Below, one piece after another: positions 11,201 to 20,500 of a DNA stretch of 64,000 nt. Position 1 is the stretch's first letter; the number at the start of each line of letters is the position of its first letter. The DNA is from Cymbomonas tetramitiformis. Its lineage: Eukaryota; Chlorophyta; Pyramimonadophyceae; Pyramimonadales; Pyramimonadaceae. The notes below the pieces were generated by a model. That model saw only the letters and a list, made by a program, of their open reading frames with translations. It was not told the DNA's origin and did no database searches. The DNA lies in the NCBI GenBank assembly GCA_001247695.2, contig LGRX02035488.1, forward strand, positions 1 through 64,000, read 5' to 3'. The position numbers and the translations under genes are program-made.

Positions 11201-14200
11201 ACAGCGGGCGAAATAGACGACTTCAACAAAATAATAGGAGGGGCCACAAAGAACATACAGGGTCTGCCCCGCAACGGAACGCCAAACATTTTCACCACAC
11301 AGGAAAAGGAAAAGTTCGGCCTGGGAATGGTGCCACTCCAAGCAGTCTACGCCCAGTCGATTTGGAGCGGACTACTGGAGGCCATGCACAGCGAAGAGGA
11401 CAAGGGAACGGTACGAGGCCCGGCGTGGAGGCAAATAAACCTAAAGTCGAGACTCAGAATGTCCCACGTCAGCAGGTCCACCAGAGGACTTGTAGAATAC
11501 CACAGCACCACACGCAGGAACTGTACAGACCTCGACAAACTCTGGGGGGGGCACCAAACAAAACACAACACACTGAGGAAACTCAATGCCCTACTCAGAT
11601 ACAACATTACGCCCCAGGGGACGGAGGGGATGCTCAGACAACTCCAAACCCCAATACCAAAGATAATGGAACAGCTAGAAGGGGCGACCAGAAGGAAGTC
11701 CGACAAAGAAATGGAGGGAACAACAAGAAAAACGAAAGCAGGCAAAATAATTGATGGGGACATACCGACGCCTCCAGACTGGCAGGCAATGTGCACAGAC
11801 CAAACTGCCAGGCTCACAGTACCCAAGGACACGCCAACCGCGATAAATTTCACAACATGCCTCAAACTTTTTGCACACTTCCCGGACCTAGCGCTCCTCA
11901 CTACCCGAGATGGCCAACATGCGATTAGCCAGGTGAACGTCAGGGAACAATGCACAGATGCAACCCTCAACACAGACCGCAGTGCCATAGCAAAAGGCCT
12001 GGCACACCTATACCCATACCTATGTGAAGCCCAACCGAGGGACATAGCGAAACCGGGGGACTTCTACGACAGCCTTACAAACAGACGACTGAAGCAACAA
12101 TACAGGAGCATGCCCAGGGAGGGACCGCTGGACTCCCACGCAATGCGAACTAACCTCCCACGCCTCGACTCGGAGCAGCTGAGAGCAAAAATGACGGAAT
12201 GGGAGGCGAGACTGGTCCCCAGGGAAGAGATTCACAGGCAACTCTCCCTGCACCCGCTTACAAGGATTAACGAAACGGAGAATACCGGCCCGGTACCGGG
12301 GGAGGAAGAGGAAGAACCCCAGCCCCTCCACACACGCTCACAAACCAAATGGATAGATGAAATAGACCCCATGGCCGAAAAACTTGAGACAGGCTTCGAG
12401 AAAGGCCGAACGATTGACAAGCCGAAAGAGATTGTGGCAATGAGGACCCTACTCGTTGACCCAACAGACCCACACTCCCTAGTGACGCAGTACAGAACCC
12501 AGTGGAGACACCCAGAGGGGGATGACTCCTACTCGTGGAGTACAAGGGAAACCATAACCGACTACCTGAAACTAGCCAAACGAAGGGGCCAAAGCGCGAC
12601 CACCTTCCTAACCCTGAATAGAAGACTGCGAGCAAGGGGCTCCCAGGTGACCCACCCCACAGGCCTCAGAGAAATACTGGCCGGGAGGCCGCACCTGGGG
12701 CAGGCCTGGCCCACACTACATGCAGAGAACCTAACACTGGACCCGACAGAAACCAACCCAGAACAAGACATTGTGGACAACAGAGGGCACCACTGCCAGA
12801 TACGACTGGAGGGGGAACTCGCCCACAGCTACCACAGGAATGGGAAATACATAGGCACCCTCACGAAAGAAAAGCTCCTCAGACTACACGAAAGGTACAC
12901 CCAGGCAGTGGGTACCACACACCACCAAACCCCACACCAGCGTACACTACGCACCGAAATGTGGGAGGACCACAAAATACAGGTCTCCACGTTCGAGGAG
13001 GAAATAGGGCACCTCCTCATTAGGTACTCAAGCAAAGAAGAAAAGGAGGAACGAAAAAAGAACCTGCAAAACCATTGGACATTCCCTGCCCAAATGCAAA
13101 GGGCACTACAACAGGCATTCGGAATTACCACCGAACTGTTCGCCTCACCCCTCAATGTCCACCACAACACCACAACGTATTACGCCAAGTATGACAGAGA
13201 CAAGGTGTTCGGGGCCAGAGGCTCGGCCTGGACAGCAAATTGGATGAAACTGGGAGCCTACCAGTTCAACCCAGAATACACGCCACAGGACCTCAAAAAG
13301 GCACTGGACTTTGCCATAGCGGCCACCACCACACAAGAACCGGTGTTCGGGGTCGGGGTGTACCCGACATATGAGAAAACCCCGTACAGAAAGCTGTACA
13401 ATGCACATGCAGGGCACCTAATACACGAACTATTGGAAATACCACAAGGCAAGTTCACGTTTCTACCCCCTGACCACTGGATGGGTACCACCCACCAACA
13501 AGCGAAACAATGCAACTGGAACCTCAGGGTGCTGATAGTGGCCAACAAACAGGGATGGCAAGCACACTGCGGGGACCCAGACGCTGCTGCAGACTGTATA
13601 AGGAGGGCACTCACAACATGCCCGCAAAGCAAGGTCCGCACCACCTCAGCTGTCAAACAGCCGATGAGGGAGGCAAACCTACACGATGTGAATGAACCAA
13701 ACCAAGAAGTACGCACCCCCAGTGTAGACTGTGTGGTGGACACAAGACCATGGCAGCGATACGAACTCCCGGAAATTAAGACAAAGGACATGACGAATGC
13801 AATGGGAAGAATGTGCAGCACAGGGCCACATTTAAGGAACGACCTCTGCCCCCAGTGCTGCAACGTACAAGCGGAAGTGGAAACTTGGTGGGAGGACAGC
13901 CACCTCCACGTGGAAGAAGGACCAGCCAAATGGGAACTCCTCCCCGGAAGCAGAGGAGGCAAATGGAACATACACCCCCCCACCGTACAACAGGTGGTGG
14001 AAGCCAACACTTTACACACCAGGCTTACAAGACAGAATGACGCCCAAACGATATGGGACAAAGTAGCGAGGTCAAAAGTTGTCAGATACCCCACGGACTT
14101 CTGGCCCGAACACGAACCGGGAGCCCAAGGAAGGAGATGGGAATTGACAAGAGACCAAACAGAGGACCCCAGGAACCAAGCCCCGAGGAACACACCAACC

Positions 14201-16426
14201 CAATTGACATACCCCTCCCCTCTAAGGGCACACAAGGCAACCTCGTACCTTTACACGGACGGGAGCAAAAGAGAAATAGAAACAGAAGAAGGAGGCAAAG
14301 AATGGGCCTCAGGAGCTGCGGTATGGGACCCCAGGACCGGGGAAGGGGAGGCCCACATGATTCGATGGGAAGGCGAAGACCAAGAGGTGAACAGAGCGGA
14401 ACTTCTCGCCATACAAAAAGCGGTGACGCTCCCGCCACCACCAAGTGGCAACGGACTCACCATTTGCACGGACAGTGCCAACTCCATTAGACAACTGGAG
14501 AGCATGAGAACGAAACCCCACAACATGGAACACCACCAGCAAAGAGACCTCCTGTATGCCATACTGGTCAACATTGAGGCATTAGTAGCAGCAGGACACA
14601 CTGTCTCACTGCTAAAAGTCAAGGCACACACGGGAATTGTGGGGAACGAAAAAGCCGACGAGGCAGCCAAGCAAGCCTGTACTACGGGAACCCTCACGGA
14701 AGCGTGGGATAATAACGAGACAATAAAAGTCAAACCCATGATACCAGACGAGGACTCGAACAGCAGAGAGCTAAAAGGAAAACTCGCGGTACAAAAGTAC
14801 GTAACCACACTACTCCGTGAACGGCAAGCCCAAGAAAACAGTAGACTCTCAGCAAAAATGACCGACCTCCAGGGAGAACCCTCAACCTGGACCCACCAAC
14901 CGAAAACTGAGCGCAACTTCAGATGGGAGGCGCACCATGACCAAGCGCAGCAAACTGAAGAGGAACAAACGACAATACGGGACCCGGTACCCAACCAGCA
15001 GCAGCAAGCCAACCAGACCCGAGACGAAGAAGACAAGCAAATAAAAGCCATGATGGAACAAACGGAGGAAGAGGAGATGCTCCTTATGCGGGAGGTGCAG
15101 GAGCACCAAGAATACCAAGAAACAGAGGGCAGAGGGGACCCCACCCGAGGAAACGAACCCGAACCCGCAGGGACACCACCCCCACCCTCCGAAGGGGAGG
15201 AAATGTTTGAGGAGCTCAACGAGCTCGCAGAGAGACTAGAAGTGACCCAAGAGGTACAAAATGACGATGAAATCTTTGACATGCTAAATGAACTCATTGA
15301 GCAGCGGGAAAAGCCACAAGGGGAGCCGACAAAAGAAAAACAAGCTCACCATGACCGTGTCACAGAGGAGTCCAGAGTCCATGCAGTAATGGAGGACCCG
15401 ATGCCCAGAACAAGATGGAAACAGCGAAAACACGATATGGCACACAGCAGAACGGAAAAAAGGAACGCCCCCTCAGTTCAAGAGGGCAGGACCACAGACA
15501 GCTGGCTAAACGAAACAATGAAGCACCTCAAAGGAGACACGCCACTACACAAAGTAGCGAACGGCTTCTGGAAAAGAGCCACATTTGCGGTACGAAAAAC
15601 AATACTCAAATGCAGACTAAGAATACTGCCAGCACAAGACTATGAGACGGCGAAAAACTCAGCCGGAGGGAGCGGGAGGTGCACCCTGGAAGGATGCGGA
15701 CACAAAGGGGTGGACTACGCAAAGGGCTTCCTCATGAGGGTAGGGCACGCCCTAGGTGGATGCAACAACCCACAAATGAGAGGGATGTTCACGGACAGGG
15801 CAGATGCCCACGCAGATGAGCTAAAACACATACTTGACCACCATAGGAAAGGGGGATGCAAAGTACTCGCCTACACTGGAAAAAAGAGGGACCCAGGGAT
15901 TAAGCCAAGGGTACTCCCAAATTACATACTCACCAGGGGGCAATGCAGACACGACGGGAAGGACAACCCAGGCAGAAACGATGGGCCCGACACAATACCG
16001 AGTTTTGTAGACATAGTCATGATAGAGGGTCTAGAAGACCTGGAGGACGGATGGGAATGCACACAACAGGAAGCACCAGCAAGGGTAAGAAACCTACACC
16101 TCATTGAAGTGGCCCACACCGATGACGAAAAATGGGGACCCAAACTCCTGGAAAAATACAAGAAATACGGACCGCTACTACAATTGCTACGCAGGCACGG
16201 ATTCCGTGCCAAACTTCATGTGTTTGCAGTGGGCAGAACAGGCACGGTGTACAAACACAACCAAGACATACTCGAGCAACTTGGACTCAACAGAAAAGAG
16301 GCCACACAGGCACTACAGAGAATACACGACCTGACAGTAAACTATGCACACAGCACCTACCAGCTATACAGAAAACTCAGACAAGAAAAACAAGAGGAGG
16401 AGAAAGACAAGAACCACCCAGTATAA
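5249..16426 (+). CDS. Dualen ORF2 polyprotein: protease, APE, RT, RNase H, RLE (3725 aa)
   Basis: One uninterrupted frame. Domains in order, with approximate residues: a Lys/Arg-rich NLS-like start; a hydrophobic segment near 95-115; two copies of a ~70-residue repeat; a Ulp1/C48-like cysteine protease (His in DGKHWRAVL ~766, Cys in QDQYSCGVWV ~840); an APE-type endonuclease (LTWNVAGQ ~1033, LTEVKH ~1067, GGDLNAS ~1192, SDHE ~1268); reverse transcriptase (NYRPIALL, YVDFENAYGSVD ~1729, FVDDLLIL ~1845); RNase H (YTDGS ~3000, AELLA ~3048, CTDSANS ~3072, GNEKADEAAK ~3130); and a CCHC motif (CTLEGC...H...GGC ~3480) with a restriction-like endonuclease (VDIVMIE ~3585, LIEVAHTDDEKW ~3616, KYKKYGPL ~3636). 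This is the published Dualen domain set. The first ATG is some 70 codons inside, and the upstream frame overlaps ORF1, so translation may need frameshifting or reinitiation. RNase H lies over 1,100 residues after RT. Confidence 0.9.
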   Translation: MEIETESPTKKRRAKSVPQREEGPITRTVSNVPIPTYRPLLISERTDTPLTHRGGACFTGGAVQKVLAGTKDHEPPVGRMNVEDLAVNTCVGRTQLIVIFIYFLIACLPALSVAYGQLPNNPTCLPAIATATDKCCEYMHPASTSHTDHAGGPSINHTPFERKMSIHHNNLLQTNRKPIATPRQTKSPHAHECATMPTSEHRRNGHTIFSENGHTIYSYNFPNDNHEDTKINMSLNHFSHHIAGNPSNNGMNPTVTLRGTATNGHTTPNGWEGLTKNFVGWLSRARESDVRNARTDRQPSTTSEFLKLLYVKMINFAEHSETPRNFGTPKGRHIPGGGHQEKDVKGVTTGALGQCNAVTVNSTATQAQWTQQKRVRGGRNKHPDQKLCQTSRDKLHEPPPCKPKGPHHNISTNPTETLPNNGTTDSTQASRMIGTPKNFGNMLRRVGGSHTQKMRANCRHSTTSEFPKLLYVKTTFFGKHAQTPQNFYTTTKIHTKNGAHPEKSARGVTERDLGQCNAVTINSRMRAAPHNRRATRHGAEPHYPRGARHEATRPLWNAALAITPILAILMITLTTSRKTGRMWGTHNTNSNDITRSRRTRRKRTTARNAAARWTRPPHGYKLLKIIYRNGKPFLVRTRRPEHAVTAIKEGTPTRGRPLMREIEQRMRRHTRRWKTNMTGGGSQNHTEIYPYNTTTKGLFEKKGRLNMFQMQHAHSLYEDDPLPPLVIATMRETLKPGNNREPHTTKALQLLGNSRGFCIPVCDGKHWRAVLAGPDKGNDKLKFWIYDSSNGRTNATSRNTKRLTAEITNWTEHLAETLNKQITVELMNVGNQSAQDQYSCGVWVLMAAEAWMHYQKTCPGGHWPTHFNEAVSKWGATDRTAITAYRKSIQLPVKEMITTAEGQSRTQVESQRAAETRRPADGLNTNLEAGRQAPQTQERGRKTTTKQPGLWEWLHRLAPTTPPGNDGQTPEEQQAQETHLNEEWEQTQDEPTARWERFVDTRLETPEACQDSREYQTPLTEPTKTDIGKDRLHMLTWNVAGQSDACLDLAEVINKRSQNQQSLQVIVLTEVKHAHDSVMRRFRDMQYTAIGTKTEVQKVEGTAEQAMKGGVAILLGNPYSHAHNHHVVPAKHLEGYLLHVVLHLPGKVMYHVLGIYNPPGAEEGKTRDKILKYTTNLLRKTAGKANEHVVIGGDLNASNTSTGKGMTKTDKQWMKLAEELDLHNVGPPVDTTLNWAKHRNIDRWLAPRNKQAQYEMGDTTHLTRHHTSDHEMVSLATLQLDSIGTHEPYVDRDPQPGHVKLDTPLNKTHRETLQSVLLRTHDYARTAQLKRITETATQCREEDNMQVAHATIDRAGETVLNILTEANKCALQDDELPTATVGGTPNRVGKDLLMSKKDRKERDAAILKMRRHKQTKRHLRNPHTEHSTLRNLKEGEMKGPTDRDNADAKEWVSWLTEEAKKERSAAHKVVKQHWKQAKQRHNDKTVKEYWNNQKRYHKRIYTKAQETGHAPTANIQALQDREGSLAVGHGNIANALADHMAHSAPYRMEHRSPPDSKPPPWEDPAHRERLIKLPRPDPSGLDLTISRQGYSKAVHTLNNNKAPGPTRTPNEILKYMPEDFHDALHALMLEMWNSKHVPLTWKKGTFCFHHKKGDVTLQQNYRPIALLEGVFKLYTSQIANMLSTFCETQGILAQAQEGSREKRNTLRQLTRVTNAIEDANVSGRELHGLYVDFENAYGSVDHDKLLQTMQYLGIPDELTQVVRDVLGTQSHDTMSMNTRVGGETSHKTVQVQRGLLQGDSMSPLLFIIYQEPLLRWLEVGEHGYQHKYAAEQERLGPLRTTAGAFVDDLLILCPTICHMRAQLHKLQAFSQWSELKINLTKSAITGIKNGVSIPEQLHTDLKMLGLDGKLSHFKVLKPDETYKYLGVLLAFTGRWDKEKEAAKEEMNHRIQALLRSPLTPDQKEYSLHSAILGKFRYGLHLGLYTAGEIDDFNKIIGGATKNIQGLPRNGTPNIFTTQEKEKFGLGMVPLQAVYAQSIWSGLLEAMHSEEDKGTVRGPAWRQINLKSRLRMSHVSRSTRGLVEYHSTTRRNCTDLDKLWGGHQTKHNTLRKLNALLRYNITPQGTEGMLRQLQTPIPKIMEQLEGATRRKSDKEMEGTTRKTKAGKIIDGDIPTPPDWQAMCTDQTARLTVPKDTPTAINFTTCLKLFAHFPDLALLTTRDGQHAISQVNVREQCTDATLNTDRSAIAKGLAHLYPYLCEAQPRDIAKPGDFYDSLTNRRLKQQYRSMPREGPLDSHAMRTNLPRLDSEQLRAKMTEWEARLVPREEIHRQLSLHPLTRINETENTGPVPGEEEEEPQPLHTRSQTKWIDEIDPMAEKLETGFEKGRTIDKPKEIVAMRTLLVDPTDPHSLVTQYRTQWRHPEGDDSYSWSTRETITDYLKLAKRRGQSATTFLTLNRRLRARGSQVTHPTGLREILAGRPHLGQAWPTLHAENLTLDPTETNPEQDIVDNRGHHCQIRLEGELAHSYHRNGKYIGTLTKEKLLRLHERYTQAVGTTHHQTPHQRTLRTEMWEDHKIQVSTFEEEIGHLLIRYSSKEEKEERKKNLQNHWTFPAQMQRALQQAFGITTELFASPLNVHHNTTTYYAKYDRDKVFGARGSAWTANWMKLGAYQFNPEYTPQDLKKALDFAIAATTTQEPVFGVGVYPTYEKTPYRKLYNAHAGHLIHELLEIPQGKFTFLPPDHWMGTTHQQAKQCNWNLRVLIVANKQGWQAHCGDPDAAADCIRRALTTCPQSKVRTTSAVKQPMREANLHDVNEPNQEVRTPSVDCVVDTRPWQRYELPEIKTKDMTNAMGRMCSTGPHLRNDLCPQCCNVQAEVETWWEDSHLHVEEGPAKWELLPGSRGGKWNIHPPTVQQVVEANTLHTRLTRQNDAQTIWDKVARSKVVRYPTDFWPEHEPGAQGRRWELTRDQTEDPRNQAPRNTPTQLTYPSPLRAHKATSYLYTDGSKREIETEEGGKEWASGAAVWDPRTGEGEAHMIRWEGEDQEVNRAELLAIQKAVTLPPPPSGNGLTICTDSANSIRQLESMRTKPHNMEHHQQRDLLYAILVNIEALVAAGHTVSLLKVKAHTGIVGNEKADEAAKQACTTGTLTEAWDNNETIKVKPMIPDEDSNSRELKGKLAVQKYVTTLLRERQAQENSRLSAKMTDLQGEPSTWTHQPKTERNFRWEAHHDQAQQTEEEQTTIRDPVPNQQQQANQTRDEEDKQIKAMMEQTEEEEMLLMREVQEHQEYQETEGRGDPTRGNEPEPAGTPPPPSEGEEMFEELNELAERLEVTQEVQNDDEIFDMLNELIEQREKPQGEPTKEKQAHHDRVTEESRVHAVMEDPMPRTRWKQRKHDMAHSRTEKRNAPSVQEGRTTDSWLNETMKHLKGDTPLHKVANGFWKRATFAVRKTILKCRLRILPAQDYETAKNSAGGSGRCTLEGCGHKGVDYAKGFLMRVGHALGGCNNPQMRGMFTDRADAHADELKHILDHHRKGGCKVLAYTGKKRDPGIKPRVLPNYILTRGQCRHDGKDNPGRNDGPDTIPSFVDIVMIEGLEDLEDGWECTQQEAPARVRNLHLIEVAHTDDEKWGPKLLEKYKKYGPLLQLLRRHGFRAKLHVFAVGRTGTVYKHNQDILEQLGLNRKEATQALQRIHDLTVNYAHSTYQLYRKLRQEKQEEEKDKNHPV

Positions 16427-16539
16427 ATTGTCCCAACATGGCCGCCACTCGTGGCGGTCCGGCCCAGAGTAGGGCCGGGGAAATCAATATACTCATACGC
16501 CCGACGGGCGTGGTTTTTTCTTTTTTTCTTTTTCTAACC

Positions 16540-17673
16540 AAGTGGCAAATGAGCAGTTGATCGCGAAGATCCACGACTTCTGGCTCAGTCCTGGAATAAC
16601 ACGTGTGTCAACTTCCAAGCGGGACGTCCTGAAGTTGAAGCATCCTGACGGGACGACTGAGAAGGCCCCCAAACACTGGTTAGAGATGAGACAACTAGAG
16701 GTGTACCGCAAGTTCCAGAAGAAGGAGCCTGGCATCAAAATTGGGCTGCGGTGTTTCGAGCAGAACAAACCGAAGCAAGTGCGACGACTCACTAGACGGG
16801 ACACCATCTCCTGCTGCTGTAGATACCACGAGGATATGAGGTTGGCGGTGACCGCATACCAGCGGGCACACGAGCGTTTGCACTCCAAGTGTGAATACCC
16901 GGACAGGGAGTGTTGTCCTCACACTGGGGGACAGCGTGCCGTCATGTCCAATCGCAACCCACCTCGAGGGTTCCCAAATGTGGTATGTGGGCGGGCAGAG
17001 GTGACCCGTTCAACTTCAGGGTTTACAGACTCCTTGTTGTGTCCAAGGAGAACTCTGGAATCTGGCGAGCGAGCACACTTTCACGAGCTGGCTTGTTTGG
17101 ACCAATCTTGCAAAGACTGCGGGCCGCTGCAGAACCTGAGTTTGTGCGCGACGGAGGTGTCCAACCCGACACCAGTGGAGTGGAACACCTACGAGAGCGC
17201 CCTTGTGGGGGTCGATGAGGACGGCAAGAACAAGCACCGTGTTCAATACGTTCAAAAGCGGACCCCGATGGGCGAGCTCCTCGCAAAGCTGCAGAGTGCA
17301 CTCCTTGGGCACAAGCCTGGAGAGTCTCCCATCTGCGTATGCACGGGGAAGTTTGTGCTGAAAACCCCGGACGGTTGGGGGATAGGCAAGCTGGACGGTG
17401 TAGACGGACGGGCATGTCCGTTTCTGAAGCCATACGCCTACCATTGTTTCATAGCGCAGCACTCGATGAACATGTTCAATAAGTGTAAAGACAACTTGCC
17501 CATGGATCACACCCTCCTTCTATTCGATTTCAGCGAAAACCATTCCCTCAACATCCCGCGAGCTATCCAATCGCTGCATTGGATTGTGAAGCAAGCGTCA
17601 CTTTTGTGTTGTGTCTTATGGAGATACGCATATGGCCCGGTGGATGGTGTGCAGTCCACGGAGGAGAACCCCA
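16540..17673 (+). pseudogene. transposase-like protein, middle part (element D)
   Basis: The frame resumes directly after the 3' target duplication of the Dualen-type element and runs to the MITE-like insertion at 17674. It contains a Cys/His cluster (CCCRYHEDM, CEYPDRECCPH, CLDQSCKDC) that could bind zinc, then LLLFDFSENHSLNIPRAIQS and LHW. This resembles the 'DFSEN...EIQSAHW' signature of an uncharacterised transposase-like family scattered through animal and algal genomes. The acidic residues of that block are plausible RNase H-fold catalytic positions. No family name is claimed. The gene is broken by two insertions and a frameshift upstream. Confidence 0.65.
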
Positions 17674-17961
17674 GTGAAGATATCTTCCGGTGAGCTGGTA
17701 CGGCCCCAAATAAAAATTTATTTCGGCCCGCCTTCGGCCCGCTCGGTCCGAACTACAAAATGCCCGCCGCAGGCGCGAAATTTTTAATCTTAAGTATGGG
17801 AAAATGCAAAAATCGCAAAATTTTCATCAAAACTTTTAGATTTTGCGCCAAATTGGTTCGGCCCCAAAGCAATTTCTCTTTCGGCCCCTCTTCGGCCCGG
17901 GCCTCATTTTGGCGACTCAGTTCGGCCCGGGGCCGGCCAATCGGGGTAAGATATCTTCCCT
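17674..17961. mobile_element. 288-bp MITE-like insertion with 11-bp target duplication
   Basis: The 11-bp direct repeat GGAGAACCCCA flanks the segment (17663-17673 and 17962-17972). The ends are inverted copies of GAAGATATCTT followed by C-rich bases. The inside is built of repeated TTCGGCCCG-type motifs and an A/T-rich patch. Removing the insert plus one repeat copy rejoins the reading frame (EENP to IIIKDDY). A 9-11 bp duplication and short inverted ends would fit a Mutator-like non-autonomous element, though the superfamily is a guess. Confidence 0.65.
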
Positions 17962-19114
17962 GGAGAACCCCATCATTATCAAGGACGACTACATCTACCT
18001 CATGGGCGACGACATGCCACATAGCCATCGCTCCATCCAACACATGCGCAAGCTTTTTGTGAAGGACTATTTCATCAAGAGAGGCATCCCGCTGCCGAAA
18101 TTCGTACACGAGTGGGCGGATGGGAGCGGGGTGCAGAACAAGTGTGGAACGGCATTTGCGGACGTCGTGGAGAGCGGCCGCCCGATGTGCGCGGAGTGGG
18201 TGAGAGGGCTTGGGATCCCATGCCAGCGCAACTGTTTTGAGACAGCCCACGCACGAGGTGAGCAAGATGCAATGGGGGTGATTGTCAAGCATGAGGCGAG
18301 TCGAGTGGTGATGTCCACCCCGGACAAGTGGTATGGCCGGATAACATGCGCCAGGCATTTATGGCAGTTTTGTATTGAAAGGCTACAACACCCTAAGGAC
18401 ACCGCATGGAACCGAGGCTCACAGTTTTCCAAGCGGTTCTTTTTCCTGGTGGAAAAAGGCGCCGTGGATGAATCGGGTCCGGTTTTTGACACGGTCGACC
18501 GAACCCTCCGGTTGCACACCGTGCGCGCGGGGGTCGGACTGCTGGTGGGTTTGAAGCGGGACCGGCAGTGCTATTGTGAGTACTGCTATGCGCAGTGCGA
18601 GCGGACGCACCCGGATAGTACGGGGTGCCACTACAAGAGCCATGTGGACGAGTGGGTGCCGTTCACATTGACGGTGAAAGAGGCAACCCAAGCCCGGCAA
18701 ACACGACGTCAAGTTGCGGAGGCCGCGCATGAGATGGGCGTGATGGTTGCGCGGGGGAGCATTTTTGCAAGGCCTTCCGGGGGGGATGAGTTGCACCCCT
18801 ACTATTTAGTGAAGGCGCTCGGTGGAGTGCAAGTGGTTGAAGATGTGGCGGGGATGAAGGATGATTACTACAGCCCGGCGGGGGAAGGGGTGTATGCAAC
18901 GTGTGGAGAATATGTTGTGGAAGGCCGCTTCTTGGAATGGCGTGATGAAGAGACGTGCACGGAGTACTTTGTGGACACTAGTAAAAAATGCCTTACATAT
19001 TCCCACCACATTGCGTGTGTAGATGTGATCATGACCAAACACAGAATAGGAAGGAAAGATTATTATCATCTATCCGATGCGGAGCATCAACGCATCCTAG
19101 GATTGCTATTTTGA
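17962..19114 (+). pseudogene. transposase-like protein, C-terminal part (element D)
   Basis: The frame continues after the MITE-like insert to a stop at 19114. It includes HEWADGSGVQNKCGT and then CFETAHARGEQDAMGVIVKH, which match the 'SDG..SQYK' and 'HGKG..DG.GG..K' blocks that follow the DFSEN block in the same transposase-like family. A second Cys-rich patch (CYCEYCYAQC, CHYKSH) follows, and the C-terminus has a BAH-like or Tudor-like feel (VYATCGEYVVEGRFLEW, YFVDTSKKCL) that is not diagnostic. With the parts at 2222 and 16540 this would make a protein of about 1,000 residues, one of the two genes of element D. Confidence 0.65.
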
Positions 19115-19199
19115 TCACCTCTCGTGCCTCTCGTGCCTCTCATGCCTAAAGAATAGGCGGACGGTGAAGGTGTAACGGATAATTATTCAAGCTAATTAA

Positions 19200-20500
19200 T
19201 GTGTTGCCTTATACCAAAATCTAGATGTGCCTTAGAATTATGGTTTTGGGGTTAAGTAAGCTTTAAAGCATCAAAACGACGTCATTACACCATGCGCATA
19301 AGGCATTAATCACAAAAATAGACCTGAAATGATGAAAAATAGCCGAAAACAGGCCAAAACAGACGATTTATGAAGCAAATACAAATCATTTCATCATTCT
19401 AACAACTCGTTATGCCTTAGATAGGTTGCGGTGAGGTAAGGCAACCTTCAAAACTGCAAACATGTATCATTGCACCGTTGGCATAAGGCAACATTAGCAA
19501 AAAATGACCTAAAATGCAAAAAACCAGCCCGAAATTGATTTATTTTTCCCGCATTTTATTTTTTCCCCTTTTCCAAAAACTCGTTGGGCCTTAGAATTTT
19601 TGTGGTGGGGTAAGGCAACCTTCAAAACTTCGAAAACATAACATTAGACCGTAGGCGTAAGGCTATTAGAGCCAAAATACAGTAGGCCTATAATGCAGAA
19701 AACAGCCCAAAAACGGGACATAACTGGCGATTTTTCCGCATTTTATTTTTTCACCTCATTCCAAAAACTCGTTGCGCCTTAGGATTGCTGTGGTGGGGTA
19801 AGGCAACCTTCAAAACTTCGAAAACATAACATTGGACCGTAGGCGTAAGGCTATTTGAGCCAAAATAGGCCTAAAATGCAGAAAACAGCCCAAAAACGGG
19901 ACATAACTGGCGATTTTTCCGCATTTTATTTTTTCCCCTCATTCCAAAAACACGTTGGGCCTTAGAAGTGTTGTGGTGGGGTAAGGCAACCTTCGAAACT
20001 TCGAAAACATAACATTAGTCCGTAGGCGTAAGGCTATTTGAGCCAAAATAGGCCTAAAATGCAGAAAACAGCCCAAAAACGGGACATAACTGGCGATTTT
20101 TCCGCATTTTATTTTTTCCCCTCATTCCAAAAACACGTTGGGCCTTAGAAGTGTTGTGGTGGGGTAAGGCAACCTTCGAAACTTCGAAAACATAACATTA
20201 GTCCGTAGGCGTAAGGCTATTTGAGCCAAAAAAGGCCTAAAATGCAGAAAACAGCCCAAAAACGGGACATAACTGGCGATTTTTTCCGCATTTTATTTTT
20301 TCCCCTCATTCCAAAAACACGTTGGGCCTTAGAAGTGTTGTGGTGGGGTAAGGCAACCTTCAAAACTTCGAAAACATAACATTAGTCCGTAGGCGTAAGG
20401 CTATTTGAGCCAAAAAAGGCCTAAAATGCAGAAAACAGCCCGAAAACAGCGGTTTTCGGCCCATATTTCTCAGAAAATATTTTTTTCCAAAAACCGACTT
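19200..20500. repeat. ~183-bp satellite array, about seven copies
   Basis: The unit holding CGTTGGGCCTTAGAA, GTGGTGGGGTAAGGCAACCT and GGCGTAAGGCTATTTGAG recurs near 19583, 19771, 19954, 20137 and 20321, with diverged copies from about 19200. Spacing is 183-184 bp. The inner copies are nearly identical and the outer ones degrade, as expected under unequal crossing-over. No coding frame follows the repeat. Confidence 0.85.

Larger units (their letters stand above)
3041..16533 (+). mobile_element. Dualen/RandI-type non-LTR retrotransposon, apparently full length (13.5 kb)
   Basis: The element is bounded by the direct repeat CTAACC at 3035-3040 and 16534-16539, taken as the target-site duplication. 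The 3' end is a T-rich tract (TTTTTTCTTTTTTTC) rather than poly-A. It carries ORF1 (3117-5186) and a giant ORF2 (5249-16426). ORF2 combines a Ulp1-like cysteine protease, an APE-type endonuclease, reverse transcriptase, RNase H and a restriction-like endonuclease, the set that defines Dualen. Both ORFs are open, so it looks recent and possibly competent. It interrupts the transposase-like gene of element D. Confidence 0.9.

Noticed and set aside
10333..15297. Long minus-strand frames opposite the Dualen ORF2 (for example 14251-15297).
   Set aside because: They are Ser/Cys/Val-rich mirror frames created by the T-poor coding strand, with no domains.
17674..17961. MITE-like insert as a functional introner (new intron).
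   Set aside because: GT donors and AG acceptors are present near the ends, but the strong pairs I tested shift the frame or leave an in-frame stop. A weak in-phase donor (GTGTGC) would delete conserved residues.
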